A stretch of 64,000 nucleotides of DNA from Bosea vestrisii (GTDB lineage: Bacteria > Pseudomonadota > Alphaproteobacteria > Rhizobiales > Beijerinckiaceae). The notes below the pieces were generated by a model. The model did no database searches. It had not been told where the DNA came from and worked only from the letters and a program-made list of their open reading frames with translations. Each line of letters starts with the position of its first letter. The stretch's first letter is position 1. Shown piece after piece: positions 44,200-54,657 of the stretch. Position numbers and translations under genes: made by a program. Location: assembly GCF_030144325.1 (NCBI RefSeq), contig NZ_CP126307.1, forward strand, positions 806,001 through 870,000, in the 5' to 3' direction.

Positions 44200-44796
44200 T
44201 TAGAAGAAGCTCGCCAGCCAGCTCACCAGCGCGTAGGCAAAGCCCGCCGACAGAGCGAGGCCGATCGCGCCGACCACCGCGCCGACGATGATCAGGACGC
44301 CGTCGCGCTCGACCAGGCCGAGGCCGACCAGGCAGACCGCGAGCCCGAGCGGAATCTGGCCGATGAACGGCGCCGCGACGATCAATCCGAGCGCCAGGAT
44401 CAGCAGCACAGCGCCGAGCACGGGCAATGCAAACGGGCCGCCGAGCATGGTCAGACGCGGCTTCGAGAAGCGCTCGAGCCGGATCAATGGCGGCAGCGCC
44501 CGCTGGACGGCGCGAGCGAGATCAGCCTGGGCGATGCTGCGACTGAGCAGCCGCTGCGGCAGCCAGGGCGTGGCGCGGGCCATCAGCATCTGCGCGGCGA
44601 CGAAGGCGAGAACCAGGCCACAGACCAGTGGGATCGGCGGCGGCATCGGCAGGCAATTCGGCAAGCCGAGCAACACCACCAGCAAGGCATAGGCACGGTC
44701 GCGCAAAGCCGCGACGATGTCGCCCACGGCGGTACGCGGGCCCGGCAGATGGGCGAGCGCGGTCAGCAATCCGGAAGTGCGCAAGGGGGAGGACAA
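44200..44796 (-). CDS. exoD: Exopolysaccharide synthesis protein ExoD
   Basis: A 198-residue inner membrane protein of the ExoD family. After a soluble N-terminus (TALAHLPGPRTAVGDIVAAL) come hydrophobic helices such as YALLVVLLGLPNCLPMPPPI and LALGLIVAAPFIGQIPLGLA. ExoD was found in Sinorhizobium as needed for exopolysaccharide and alkali tolerance; its mechanism is unknown. ATG 44796 is the frame start. It converges on the GGDEF-EAL gene with a gap of ten bases. Confidence 0.85.
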   Translation of the reverse strand: MSSPLRTSGLLTALAHLPGPRTAVGDIVAALRDRAYALLVVLLGLPNCLPMPPPIPLVCGLVLAFVAAQMLMARATPWLPQRLLSRSIAQADLARAVQRALPPLIRLERFSKPRLTMLGGPFALPVLGAVLLILALGLIVAAPFIGQIPLGLAVCLVGLGLVERDGVLIIVGAVVGAIGLALSAGFAYALVSWLASFF

Positions 44797-44877
44797 TAGG
44801 CTCGCCGGGGGATGAGCAGGGCCTGCGGCCTAGCATGCCCGGCGCCGGCCCAACAACCCTGCTGCGGCGCATGGCAG

Positions 44878-45147
44878 TCAGTGCAACGTCAGCACGCCGT
44901 TCACGTTCACGATCTCGGCCGGGCGGATCAGCCCCGCATGCGCCACCCTGATCGAGTGCAGCGGCCCGTCGAGTTCGCGCCGCCAGAAATCGAGAAATCT
45001 GTGCAGCTCCGGAAAGCGCGGCGCCAGGTCGTACTCCTGCCAGACATAGGCCTGAAGGAAGTCTGGATGATCCGGCATTCGGTAGAGGATCCTGGCGGTC
45101 GTCAGGCCGTAGCCGGCCAGCTGACGGATGAAATCCTGCGAGACCAT
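44878..45147 (-). CDS. usg: Usg family protein
   Basis: An 89-residue small cytosolic protein with the complete Usg pattern: LAGYGLTTARILYRMPDHP, LQAYVWQEYDLAPRFPELH and the end RPAEIVNVNGVLTLH. Usg is common in alphaproteobacteria; it was named as an upstream gene near tryptophan genes and has no proven function. ATG 45147 is supported by AAGGAGCG about eight bases upstream. It is 81 bases upstream of exoD on the same strand. Confidence 0.85.
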   Translation of the reverse strand: MVSQDFIRQLAGYGLTTARILYRMPDHPDFLQAYVWQEYDLAPRFPELHRFLDFWRRELDGPLHSIRVAHAGLIRPAEIVNVNGVLTLH

Positions 45148-45298
45148 GACCGATGCGCTCCTTGACGAGAAGAGGTTAGCCGGTTGCCGCTCAGGCTGCG
45201 CCGCGATGGTTAACAAAGGCTTGCAGGAATCTCGCCACCTGCCACACTCATGACGTGTACGGGTACCGTCCGCCTATAAGGACGGAAGGGGCGTTGGC

Positions 45299-46042
45299 GT
45301 GGCGTGGGGGATCGCGAGCCGATCAGGCATGCTCGCGCGCGGCATGGCCGCAGCGCTCGCGCTCGCATCACCAGCGCTGAAAGCGGACCCTGCACTCATG
45401 GAACGCCCTCCGCTCTCGCTGGTGATCTTCGGCTCGCTCGAGGGCGGTGCGGGCAAGACCTATGGCTCCATCGGATTCAAACGGGCATTCGGTACCTTTG
45501 GCGGACTCGACGCCAGCGGCTTCCGCCTCGAGGCGAAGTGGGGAGCGAGCGTCGAACCGGTCCATCGCAAGCCGTCCATAGGTCGTCTCTACAGGACGGA
45601 GTTCCACACCCTACTGGGCTATGAATGGCGCATCAACGACAGCTTCCTCACGCTCTCGGCCGGGCCCGCGGTCGAGGCCGCTTACCGCGAGACCCGCCAA
45701 TATCTCGGCTTCGAACACAGCCGGGCGCTGCGCCTGCAGGCAGATTTCTGGTCGAGGCCAACGGACAACTCGGTTCTGCAGGCGAATGCCTATGCGGTCC
45801 TGACCGATGGCGGTCGCTATTGGGGCCGCCTGTCTCCAGGCTGGCGGCTGATCGACGAGCTCTATCTCGGACCCGAGATCGAGGCTTATCGCGAGCGCGA
45901 GTATCATAAGGTGCGCCTCGGCCTGCACCTTACCGGCCTGCGCCTGTTCAGGCTGGGCTGGCGCCTGGCCGCGGGCGTCCAGAAATCGCGCAACGAGAAG
46001 TCCGGCACCTATGTCACGCTGGGGCTTCACTGGAAGCGTTGA
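45299..46042 (+). CDS. bcsS: Cellulose biosynthesis protein BcsS
   Basis: A 247-residue exported protein with signal peptide ARGMAAALALASPALKAD and a beta-rich mature part with SLVIFGSLEGGAGKTYGSIG, EFHTLLGYEWRINDSFLTLS and SGTYVTLGLHWKR; the pattern is that of an outer membrane beta-barrel and matches BcsS of alphaproteobacteria. No cellulose synthase genes are visible here. The start is GTG 45299 with GGAAGGGG upstream. It precedes the DUF2235 gene by 24 bases. Confidence 0.8.
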   Translation: MAWGIASRSGMLARGMAAALALASPALKADPALMERPPLSLVIFGSLEGGAGKTYGSIGFKRAFGTFGGLDASGFRLEAKWGASVEPVHRKPSIGRLYRTEFHTLLGYEWRINDSFLTLSAGPAVEAAYRETRQYLGFEHSRALRLQADFWSRPTDNSVLQANAYAVLTDGGRYWGRLSPGWRLIDELYLGPEIEAYREREYHKVRLGLHLTGLRLFRLGWRLAAGVQKSRNEKSGTYVTLGLHWKR

Positions 46043-46066
46043 CGCGAGGAATCTGGGAGGGCAGCC

Positions 46067-47689
46067 ATGCAGGACAACGCACCATCGCAGCAATCATCGA
46101 TCGCATCGGCCTCGCCGGTCGCTACCGATAAGCCGCCGTTGCGCCGGCACCTGCTTTTCCTGGACGGGACCTGGAACAGCGACGATCGCGAGGGCGAGCA
46201 GACCCATATCGTGCGCCTGCGCAACCTTGCCATGCCGAAGGTCAAGGCGGCCGCCGCGGGCGGAAAGCCCGAAAACACGATCTGCCTGCAGTCGATCTAC
46301 TACGATTCCGGCGTCGGCACCGGCCTTTCCAGGCTCGACCGCTTCGTCGGAGGCGCAATCGGCGCCGGCCTTTCGACCAATGTCCGTCAAGCCTATCGCT
46401 ATCTCAGCGCGGTCTATCATCCCGGCGACGAGATTTGCGTTTTCGGCTTCTCGCGCGGCGCCTACACGGCGCGCAGCCTGGTCGGCTATATCGCCGCCTC
46501 CGGCCTGCTCAGACGCGAGCATTGCTCCGAGGCCAATGAGACCGCCGCCTGGGCCTATTACCGCATTCCGCCCAAGCAGCGCTTCCCCGGCAGTGCCGCC
46601 AGCCGCGACAGGCTGGTGCACGAAAACGTCCGCATCCGTGCCATGGGCGTCTTCGATACCGTCGGCGCGCTCGGCATTCCCTCGACCTGGGCCCGCGTGA
46701 TCAACCGCCTCTTCCTGCAGTTCCACGATACCGAGGTCAGCCGGATCGTCGACTACGCCTTCCATGCGCTCGCCATTGACGAGAAACGCGAGCCCTTCCA
46801 GGCCGCGGTCTGGCAGCGGCCGCGCCATGAGGAGTTCAAGCGGATCGAGCAGGTCTGGTTCCCTGGCGTCCACAGCGATATCGGCGGCGGCTATTCCGAT
46901 CACCGGCTCGGTGACATCGTGCTGAACTGGATGATCGAGCGGCTGACGCGCGGACCCGGCACCGAAGCCGAGCCGCACGTCCACTTCTACGGGGCTCAGG
47001 GGCCGATGCCTCCCGCGCCCAGGCGCAAGTCGGCCCGTGTCACAGCCTCTTCAGCCTCCGGAGCATCGGCTCGCCGGCTCGGCCCAATCGAGCCCGACGA
47101 GGATACACAAACGCCCGGCGTCACCGACGACAATCTCGCGCCGCAGAACGAATCGCGGACAACCTTGTATCGCCTGCTCTATCCGTGGCCGCTGCTGCGG
47201 CTGATCGGCCAGACCTGGCCGCGTGGCGATCGCGCCGCGATCCGCCGCAGCTTCGCGGTCAACGAGTTCCAGCCATTCCAGGACCCGATCGGCGAGATGG
47301 TCCACTGGTGCGCGCTGGTGCGGCTCGGCCGCAGCGTCGAGATCGCACAAACCGCCTCCGCCAAGGACAAACCATCCGTCTACGCGCCACCGAACCTGGT
47401 CGCCGTCTTGCCCAACATCCTGATGACCTATGTCCGCGATGGCGACCAGCTTTCCGGTTCGCACCAGGATGCGCTCGACGGGATGAGCCAGCTGGCCGCC
47501 GACATGCGCCGGAAGGCCGCCGCCGACCGGGACATCCACGAGGTTCGCGTCATCAGGCATCTGCCGGACCCCGGCGCTCCCGAGCTGCTTCGCGTCCGGG
47601 AGCTAGATCCGGAGATCGCCGAGGACTGTGTCACCGTGCTCGGCCAATTGCTGCGGCTGTGGCGCGCCGGCCTGCTGAGCGCCGCCTGA
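46067..47689 (+). CDS. DUF2235 alpha/beta hydrolase (Tle1-like)
   Basis: A 540-residue protein. The N-terminal part HLLFLDGTWNSDDREGEQTH is the DUF2235 signature; the nucleophile elbow CVFGFSRGAYTARSLVG (Ser about 129) follows, then VKRIEQVWFPGVHSDIGGGY-like EQVWFPGVHSDIGGGYSD for the catalytic acid region. The C-terminal part is variable. The fold includes T6SS phospholipase effectors, but no VgrG, Hcp or immunity gene is seen here, so an enzyme of lipid metabolism is equally possible. ATG 46067 with GGGAGGGC upstream. It follows bcsS by 24 bases. Confidence 0.82.
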   Translation: MQDNAPSQQSSIASASPVATDKPPLRRHLLFLDGTWNSDDREGEQTHIVRLRNLAMPKVKAAAAGGKPENTICLQSIYYDSGVGTGLSRLDRFVGGAIGAGLSTNVRQAYRYLSAVYHPGDEICVFGFSRGAYTARSLVGYIAASGLLRREHCSEANETAAWAYYRIPPKQRFPGSAASRDRLVHENVRIRAMGVFDTVGALGIPSTWARVINRLFLQFHDTEVSRIVDYAFHALAIDEKREPFQAAVWQRPRHEEFKRIEQVWFPGVHSDIGGGYSDHRLGDIVLNWMIERLTRGPGTEAEPHVHFYGAQGPMPPAPRRKSARVTASSASGASARRLGPIEPDEDTQTPGVTDDNLAPQNESRTTLYRLLYPWPLLRLIGQTWPRGDRAAIRRSFAVNEFQPFQDPIGEMVHWCALVRLGRSVEIAQTASAKDKPSVYAPPNLVAVLPNILMTYVRDGDQLSGSHQDALDGMSQLAADMRRKAAADRDIHEVRVIRHLPDPGAPELLRVRELDPEIAEDCVTVLGQLLRLWRAGLLSAA

Positions 47690-47692
47690 ACC

Positions 47693-49309
<1,617 letters not shown>

Positions 49310-49322
49310 GGAGCGTTATCTC

Positions 49323-50015
49323 TCAAGCGGGCTGGCGCCGCGGGCCGCGCAACGCCTGCACGATCTCGCCGAGGATGGCGAGTGCGATCTCGGCCGGGGA
49401 AACCGCGCCGATGTCGAGCCCGATCGGCGCGTGGATGCGCTTTACATCGGCCTCGCCGAAACCGGCTGCGACGAGCCGCTCCAACCGCTTGCCATGCGTC
49501 TTCCGGCTGCCGAGCGCGCCGATATAGAAGCAGTTCGAGCGCAGCGCCGCGATCAGCGCCGGATCATCGATCTTCGGATCATGCGTCAGTGCGACGAAGG
49601 CGGTGTAGCCGTCGAACGGCACGCGCTGCAGGGCCTCCTCCGGCCACTCCGCCAGCAGGGTCACCTCCGGGAAGCGCTCCTGCGTGGCGAAGGCGGTGCG
49701 CGGGTCGATGACCGCGATGTCGAGATCGAGCAGCTTGGCCATCGGCGCCAGCGCCTGCGAGATATGGACGGCGCCGGTGACGACGAGACGCAGCGGCGGC
49801 GCTTGCACCGTCAGGAAATAGGCCTTGCCCTCGACCTCGGCAGTGCCGCTCTTGCCGCTGCGCAATTGCTTGTCGAGCGCCTCCGCCAACGGATCGCTGG
49901 AAAGATCGGCCTCCTTCACCAGGCGCTGCTCGGCCGAACCGAGTTCGGTCACCAGCACCGTTGCGCGCCGGGCGGCGCGCTCGGCATTGAGTACGGAGAG
50001 AAGTGCGAGATCCAT
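49323..50015 (-). CDS. XdhC family protein, C-terminal (Rossmann) half
   Basis: A 230-residue protein that matches the XdhC_C part of XdhC/CoxF. The Rossmann-like segment LRLVVTGAVHISQALAPMAK, then DIAVIDPRTAFATQERFP, AFVALTHDPKIDDPALI and FYIGALGSRKTHGKRLERL are family marks. XdhC proteins bind the molybdenum cofactor and help sulphurate and insert it. The N-terminal half normally fused to it is encoded separately at 51303-51629, with two LysE genes between. The gap to the LysE gene is only eight bases. Confidence 0.85.
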   Translation of the reverse strand: MDLALLSVLNAERAARRATVLVTELGSAEQRLVKEADLSSDPLAEALDKQLRSGKSGTAEVEGKAYFLTVQAPPLRLVVTGAVHISQALAPMAKLLDLDIAVIDPRTAFATQERFPEVTLLAEWPEEALQRVPFDGYTAFVALTHDPKIDDPALIAALRSNCFYIGALGSRKTHGKRLERLVAAGFGEADVKRIHAPIGLDIGAVSPAEIALAILGEIVQALRGPRRQPA

Positions 50016-50023
50016 CGGCCAAC

Positions 50024-50653
50024 TCAGTTTCGGTCAAGCGCGATGCGGGCGCCGAGCCCAATCAAAATGGTACCGCCAATCGCCCGGATCACGCGTTGCG
50101 CTACACCATTCGCGGCGACTTTCGCCTGCATGTAGGAGGCGGTCAGCACCGTCAGGATCGAGGAGGAGGTGAAGAGCAGGTTCACCACGACGCCGAGGAT
50201 CAGGAACTGCGCCCAGAGCGGCAGGCTCGCCGACGGATCGACGAATTGCGGCAGGAAGGACACGAAGAAGATCGTCGTCTTGGGGTTGAGCAGCTCGACC
50301 GCAAGGCTGTCGGCAAGGGCTCGCATCGGCGTGCGCGGCGCCACATCGGCAGCGGCCTCTACCGGCGCGACGCGGCGGAAGAAGCTGATGCCGAGCCAGA
50401 TCAGATAGGCGGCGCCGACGAGCTTCATCGCCAGGTAGAGCTCCGGCACGTGCCTGAAGATCGCCGACAGGCCGAAGGCAGCCGCGAGTACATGGACATA
50501 ATCGGCGAGGTGAACGCCGAGCACTGCCATGAAGCCGGCCTTGCGGCCGCGCGACATGGTCTGGGCAGCGATGTAGAGCACGGCCGGGCCCGGGATATAG
50601 GCGAAGACGAGCGTCGCCAGGACGAGCGCGAAGAGGACTTCGATCGACGCCAT
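50024..50653 (-). CDS. LysE family exporter
   Basis: A 209-residue inner membrane protein with six hydrophobic segments. The signature FAYIPGPAVLYIAAQTMSRG near the N-terminus and LNPKTTIFFVSFLPQFVD in the middle define the LysE/RhtB group, which exports amino acids. It is a tandem paralogue of the following gene (50658-51290), with the same motifs and length. Both lie inside the molybdenum maturation operon, only four bases apart. The substrate is unknown. Confidence 0.85.
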   Translation of the reverse strand: MASIEVLFALVLATLVFAYIPGPAVLYIAAQTMSRGRKAGFMAVLGVHLADYVHVLAAAFGLSAIFRHVPELYLAMKLVGAAYLIWLGISFFRRVAPVEAAADVAPRTPMRALADSLAVELLNPKTTIFFVSFLPQFVDPSASLPLWAQFLILGVVVNLLFTSSSILTVLTASYMQAKVAANGVAQRVIRAIGGTILIGLGARIALDRN

Positions 50654-50657
50654 CTGA

Positions 50658-51290
50658 TCAGCCCTTGTCTGTCGCGAGCTTGAGGCCGAGCCCGATCATC
50701 AGCGAGCCACCGAGCCAGCGCCCGAAGGCGAAGCCGGCCCTGCTCGCCTTCATCGTCTTCATCACCAGGCTGGCAGCGAGGGCAGTGATCAGATCGGCCG
50801 AGGAAAAGGCGAAGTTGACGATGGTGCCGAGGATCAGGAACTGCGCCCAGACCGGCAGCGCGGCGGCAGGATCGACGAACTGTGGCAGCAGCGCGATGAA
50901 GAATAGCGCGACCTTCGGATTCAGCACCTCGACGATGAAGGAATCGACCAGGGCGCGCCGGACCGTTTTGGCCGGCGCCACGGCCTGCGGCTCGGGGCCA
51001 CCCAGCTTCGAGCGGATCATGCCGATGCCGAGCCAGACCAGATAGAGCGCGCCGACGATCTTCACGGCAACGTAGAGTTCAGGCACGTGCTTGAACACGG
51101 CCGACAGGCCGAAGGCCGCGGCGATGACGTGGACATAGCAACCGAGATGGATGCCGAGCATCGCCATCAACCCGGCCTTGCGGCCATGGGCGATGGTCTG
51201 CGCCGCCGTATAAAGCAGCGCCGGACCGGGGAAATAGGCGATGAGCAGCGTCACCGTCGCGAAGGCAAGGAGCGTTTCCCAGGAGGCCAT
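50658..51290 (-). CDS. LysE family exporter, tandem paralogue
   Basis: A 210-residue inner membrane protein very similar in layout to the LysE gene beside it: IAYFPGPALLYTAAQTIAHG at the start and LNPKVALFFIALLPQFVDPA in the middle. The alignment is collinear without gaps in the helices, so the pair arose by tandem duplication. ATG 51290 lies 12 bases behind the XdhC N-terminal gene. A role in metal or cofactor export has not been shown; amino acid export is the family default. Confidence 0.85.
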   Translation of the reverse strand: MASWETLLAFATVTLLIAYFPGPALLYTAAQTIAHGRKAGLMAMLGIHLGCYVHVIAAAFGLSAVFKHVPELYVAVKIVGALYLVWLGIGMIRSKLGGPEPQAVAPAKTVRRALVDSFIVEVLNPKVALFFIALLPQFVDPAAALPVWAQFLILGTIVNFAFSSADLITALAASLVMKTMKASRAGFAFGRWLGGSLMIGLGLKLATDKG

Positions 51291-51302
51291 CAGTCCGTTT
51301 CC

Positions 51303-51629
51303 CTAAGCCCGAACCGGCTCGACATAGACCTTGATCCGGCCGCCGCAGGAGAGGCCGACCTGCCAGGCGGTCTCGTCGGCAACGCCGAATTCCAGCGTGC
51401 GCGGCTTGCCGTCGGCGATCACGTCGCCAGCCTCGGCGACGACCGCGCCCTCGACGCAACCACCCGAGACCGAGCCGAGGAAATTGCCCTCGCCATCGAT
51501 GACGAGATGCGAGCCGACCGGGCGCGGGGCCGAGCCCCAGGTCTCGACCACGGTGGCGAGCGCGACGCCGCGCCCGGCCTTAGCCCAGGCCTCGGCGGTG
51601 GCGAGGATGTCGGTGTCGGTGCTGATCAT
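51303..51629 (-). CDS. XdhC/CoxI N-terminal half
   Basis: A 108-residue protein equal to the XdhC_CoxI domain alone. Motifs seen are TVVETWGSAPRPVGSHLVI, GSVSGGCVEGAVVAEA and VGLSCGGRIKVYVEP; the Cys in GGCVEG and LSCGG are typical ligands or sulphur carriers. It helps to mature the molybdenum cofactor. ATG 51629 is chosen because the frame upstream runs into repeat sequence. The C-terminal half is encoded three genes downstream (49323-50015). Confidence 0.85.
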   Translation of the reverse strand: MISTDTDILATAEAWAKAGRGVALATVVETWGSAPRPVGSHLVIDGEGNFLGSVSGGCVEGAVVAEAGDVIADGKPRTLEFGVADETAWQVGLSCGGRIKVYVEPVRA

Positions 51630-51684
51630 GGCTGTCGCCTGTCGTTCAATCACATCTGAGAACTGCACTTCAGAACGCCTACCT

Positions 51685-51832
51685 GCCCCCTCTCCCCCTT
51701 GCGGGAGAGGGTTGGGGTGAGGGGTCGCACCGCCCTGTCCGTCAGCCCCTTCGAGAAGGGCGGACATGTCGCGAGACCCCTCATCCGTCTCGGCTTCGCC
51801 GAGCCACCTTCTCCCGCAAGGGGAGAAGGGAG
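51685..51832. repeat. Palindromic intergenic repeat, family A variant
   Basis: The arms CCCTCTCCCCCTTGCGGGAG and CTTCTCCCGCAAGGGGAGAA are inverted copies around a core with GGGTCGCACC and GCGAGACCCC. It lies between coxE and the XdhC N-terminal gene. Confidence 0.75.
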
Positions 51833-51855
51833 ACCCGCGCTAGACAGATCATGAC

Positions 51856-53055
51856 TCAACCCGCCTTCTTCAACCACTGGCGCGGATCGGTGATCTGCCG
51901 TGCATCGGACGACAATGCCGTGCAGAGATCGGCCATCGCTGCGAGGTTGTGGATCGGCCGGAACTGGTCGACATGCGGCAGCATCATCCGGATGCCGCTG
52001 GCGCGCGCCTCGAAAGCGTCATAGCGCAGCAACGGGTTGAGCCAGGTCAGTTGCCGGCAGGAGCGGTGCAGGCGGTCCATCTCGAAGGAGAGATCGGGAC
52101 CGAGATGCCGCTCCAGCCCGTCGGTGAAGAGCAGCACCACCGCCCCGCCCGCCAGTACCCGGCGTGACCAGACCCGGTTGAAGGCGTGCAGCGCCGAGGC
52201 GATGCGCGTGCCGCCCTCCCAGTCTGGCGCCGCCTTGCCTGCCAGCGCCAGCGCCTCGTCGGGATCGCGGGCGCGCAAGCTGCGCGTGACATTGGTCAGC
52301 CGTGTGCCGAAGACGAAGGAATGCACGCGCCGGCGCTGCTCGGTGATGGCGTGCAGGAAATGCAGGAAGATGCGCGAATACTCCGCCATCGAGCCGGAGA
52401 TGTCGACGAGCGCGACAAGCGGCGGATGCACCTCGGCTCGCTCGCGGAAGGCGAGGTCGATCGAGGCGCCGCCGCCTCTGAGCGAGCGACGGAAGGTGCG
52501 ACGCGGATCGATCCGCGCTCCGGCATGCGCCGCCTGGAAGCGCCGCGTCGGCACGGCGTCATTGGGTAGCCTAAGCTCGGCGATGAGCTGACGCGCCTTG
52601 GCGATCTCGGCCGCGCTCATCTGGGCGAAATCGCGTGATTTCAGCGTCTCGCGCTCGGAGACGGTGAGCCGCGCCGTAAGCTCTGTCAGCTCGACCGGCG
52701 GCTCCTCCTCGCGTGGCGGCGGGGTGAAGGCCTCGGCGACGCGCAAGGCGCCCGCTTCCGGCTTCTGCGGCTCGCTGTCGACCCGCGGCGTCACTGGCGA
52801 CATCTGCGCCATCAGCTTCTCGATCAGCCCGCGCCGGCGCCAGAACAGCCGGAAGGCCTGGTCGTAAACCGCTGAATCCTCATGCTTCTTCACGAAGATC
52901 GCATGCAACGCCCAGTAGACGTCATCGCGGCCGCCGAGCGCCCCGTCGGCCAGCGCCTCGACTGCCTCGACCACCGCGCCCGGCCCGACGCGCAGGCCGG
53001 CGCCCCGCAGAGCGCGGGCGAAATAGGCGACGTTTTCGGCAAGCTTGCCGCTCAT
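51856..53055 (-). CDS. coxE: CoxE-like VWA domain protein
   Basis: A 399-residue cytosolic protein. The C-terminal half is a von Willebrand A domain of the CoxE type: MIDAS motif VALVDISGSMAEYSRIF, then TRIASALHAFNRVW and VVLLFTDGLERH. The N-terminal half is helical with GLRVGPGAVVEAVEAL. CoxE works with the AAA ATPase CoxD in putting together the copper/sulphur-containing site of CO dehydrogenase; in form II clusters its role is inferred. ATG 53055 is the start. The gene is flanked by repeats on both sides. Confidence 0.87.
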   Translation of the reverse strand: MSGKLAENVAYFARALRGAGLRVGPGAVVEAVEALADGALGGRDDVYWALHAIFVKKHEDSAVYDQAFRLFWRRRGLIEKLMAQMSPVTPRVDSEPQKPEAGALRVAEAFTPPPREEEPPVELTELTARLTVSERETLKSRDFAQMSAAEIAKARQLIAELRLPNDAVPTRRFQAAHAGARIDPRRTFRRSLRGGGASIDLAFRERAEVHPPLVALVDISGSMAEYSRIFLHFLHAITEQRRRVHSFVFGTRLTNVTRSLRARDPDEALALAGKAAPDWEGGTRIASALHAFNRVWSRRVLAGGAVVLLFTDGLERHLGPDLSFEMDRLHRSCRQLTWLNPLLRYDAFEARASGIRMMLPHVDQFRPIHNLAAMADLCTALSSDARQITDPRQWLKKAG

Positions 53056-53082
53056 GCCGCGACGACGTTGAAGCGCGAGCGG

Positions 53083-53235
53083 CTTCCCTTCTCCTGGATG
53101 GGAGAAGGTGGCGCGGAGCGCCGGATGAGGGCCTGCCGTTTCCGCAGAAGGCGCGGCGGCAACGCCATGGCCTCATCCGGAATGGGCGGGCCCCCACCCC
53201 TGCCCCTCTCCCACACGGGAGGGGGGTTCCCCGCG
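53083..53235. repeat. Palindromic intergenic repeat, family A variant
   Basis: The left arm CCCTTCTCCTGGATGGGAGA and the right arm CCCTCTCCCACACGGGAGGG frame inner copies of CGGATGAGG and CCTCATCCG. It fills the gap between coxE and the NTF2-like gene. Confidence 0.7.
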
Positions 53236-53257
53236 CCTCTCATTGTAAAAGGACCAC

Positions 53258-53632
53258 TCAAGCGCCCGTCTCGGTCATGAACACCTTCTGGGCCACGACC
53301 CATTTGCCGTCGACCTTCAGGAAGGACAGCAGGTCGGTGAAATAGCGCGGCGGCATCTGGCACTTGACCTTGACCAGCGCCATGGACGGCCCGATCAGGT
53401 CGACCGCCAGGACGTGGTCGCCGCGCTCCAGCCCGGTCTCCTTCGGCGATTTGCGCCCCCGCACCGCCTCGAACCATTGCTCGCGCGGCACAACCTTGAG
53501 CTCGCCGTCCTGCGACTGCGTCAGCGCGCTGGTCGGATGGAAGACCGAGCCGAGTTTTTCGACATCGCCCTCATAGAGCCCGTCGAGATAGGTCCGGGTC
53601 GCGGCCTCGATCGCCTTGATGTCGTCGTTCAT
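53258..53632 (-). CDS. NTF2-like protein (putative lumazine-binding family)
   Basis: A 124-residue small cytosolic protein with an N-terminal helix AIEAATRTYLDGLYEGDVEK, a loop FHPTSALTQSQDGELKVV and a beta sheet ending KVDGKWVVAQKVF. This is the cone-shaped NTF2/SnoaL fold. It may bind a small cofactor or act as a chaperone; no direct function is known. ATG 53632 has GGAGC upstream. It lies between coxE and coxD, so is likely co-transcribed with them. Confidence 0.78.
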   Translation of the reverse strand: MNDDIKAIEAATRTYLDGLYEGDVEKLGSVFHPTSALTQSQDGELKVVPREQWFEAVRGRKSPKETGLERGDHVLAVDLIGPSMALVKVKCQMPPRYFTDLLSFLKVDGKWVVAQKVFMTETGA

Positions 53633-53641
53633 CGCTTGCTC

Positions 53642-53733
53642 CGTCATGCTCGGGCTTGTCCCGAGCATCCACGCCTTGCGACGCGGATGAGGGGAAAGAC
53701 GTGGGTGGTCGGCGCAAGGCCGACCATGACGGC
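53642..53733. repeat. Palindromic intergenic repeat, family B
   Basis: Hairpins CATGCTCGGGCTTGTCCCGAGCATC and GGTGGTCGGCGCAAGGCCGACCAT lie between CGTCATG and CATGACGG ends. It fills the gap between coxD and the NTF2-like gene. Confidence 0.7.
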
Positions 53734-53736
53734 GCG

Positions 53737-54657
53737 CTACCCCCGCGCCGCCTGCTTGGCCTGGTCGAGCAGTTCGCTCACCTTCGAGCCCTGCATCGCC
53801 TGGATATCGTCCTGGTATTTGAGCAGCGCCCCCAGCGTGTCGGAGACGATCGCCGGATCGAGCGCCACTGCATCGAGCTCGACCAAGGCGCTCGCCCAGT
53901 CGAGCGTCTCGGCAACGCCCGGCGCCTTGAACAGCTCCTCCTTGCGGATCGCCTGCACGAAGGAGACGACCTGCTTGGCGAGCTTGGCTGGTGCGCCCGG
54001 CGCTTTTGCCTTCAGGATGGCGAGCTCGCGGGCTGCATCGGGATAACCGACCCAGTGATAGAGGCAGCGGCGCTTCAGCGCGTCGTGGATCTCGCGGGTG
54101 CGGTTCGAGGTCAGGATCACGATCGGCGGCTCGGCCGCCTTGATCGTCCCTAGCTCGGGGATCGTCACCTGCGCATCGGCCAGCACTTCGAGCAGGAACG
54201 CCTCGAAGGCCTCGTCGGTACGGTCGAGCTCGTCGATCAGCAGGATCGGCGCCCCGCCCTCCTGCGGTTCCAGCGCCTGCAGCAGCGGGCGCTTGACGAG
54301 ATAACGCTCCGAGAACAGGTCGCTCTCCAGCCGCTCGCGATCGCCGGCGACGCCTCCGGCCTCGGCGAGGCGGATCGCCATCATCTGGCCGGCATAGTTC
54401 CACTCGTAGACGGCCGAGGCGAGGTCGAGCCCCTCATAGCATTGCAGGCGGATCAGCCGGCGGCCGAGCCCCATGCTGAGCACCTTGGCGATCTCGGTCT
54501 TGCCGGTGCCGGCCTCGCCTTCGAGCAGCAGCGGCCGCTTCATCCTGAGCGCCAGGAAGAGCACGGTCGCCAGCGCCCGGTCGGCGACATAGCCTTGTGC
54601 CTGCAGCAGAGAGAGCGTGGCGTCGATCGAGGTCGGAATGCGCGATGAGGTCAGCAT
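53737..54657 (-). CDS. coxD: MoxR-type AAA ATPase CoxD
   Basis: A 306-residue AAA+ ATPase. Walker A LLLEGEAGTGKTEIAKVLS (about residues 37-55), Walker B ILLIDELDRTDEAFEAFLLE, sensor VILTSNRTREIHDALKRR. CoxD-type MoxR proteins cooperate with VWA partners such as CoxE to mature molybdenum hydroxylases. ATG 54657 is the start. The next gene upstream on the same strand is coxM, but a plus-strand SnoaL-like gene is between. Confidence 0.88.
   Translation of the reverse strand: MLTSSRIPTSIDATLSLLQAQGYVADRALATVLFLALRMKRPLLLEGEAGTGKTEIAKVLSMGLGRRLIRLQCYEGLDLASAVYEWNYAGQMMAIRLAEAGGVAGDRERLESDLFSERYLVKRPLLQALEPQEGGAPILLIDELDRTDEAFEAFLLEVLADAQVTIPELGTIKAAEPPIVILTSNRTREIHDALKRRCLYHWVGYPDAARELAILKAKAPGAPAKLAKQVVSFVQAIRKEELFKAPGVAETLDWASALVELDAVALDPAIVSDTLGALLKYQDDIQAMQGSKVSELLDQAKQAARG

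Noticed and set aside
46067..47689. DUF2235 protein as a T6SS effector
   Set aside because: No VgrG, Hcp, PAAR, adaptor or immunity gene is present in the window.
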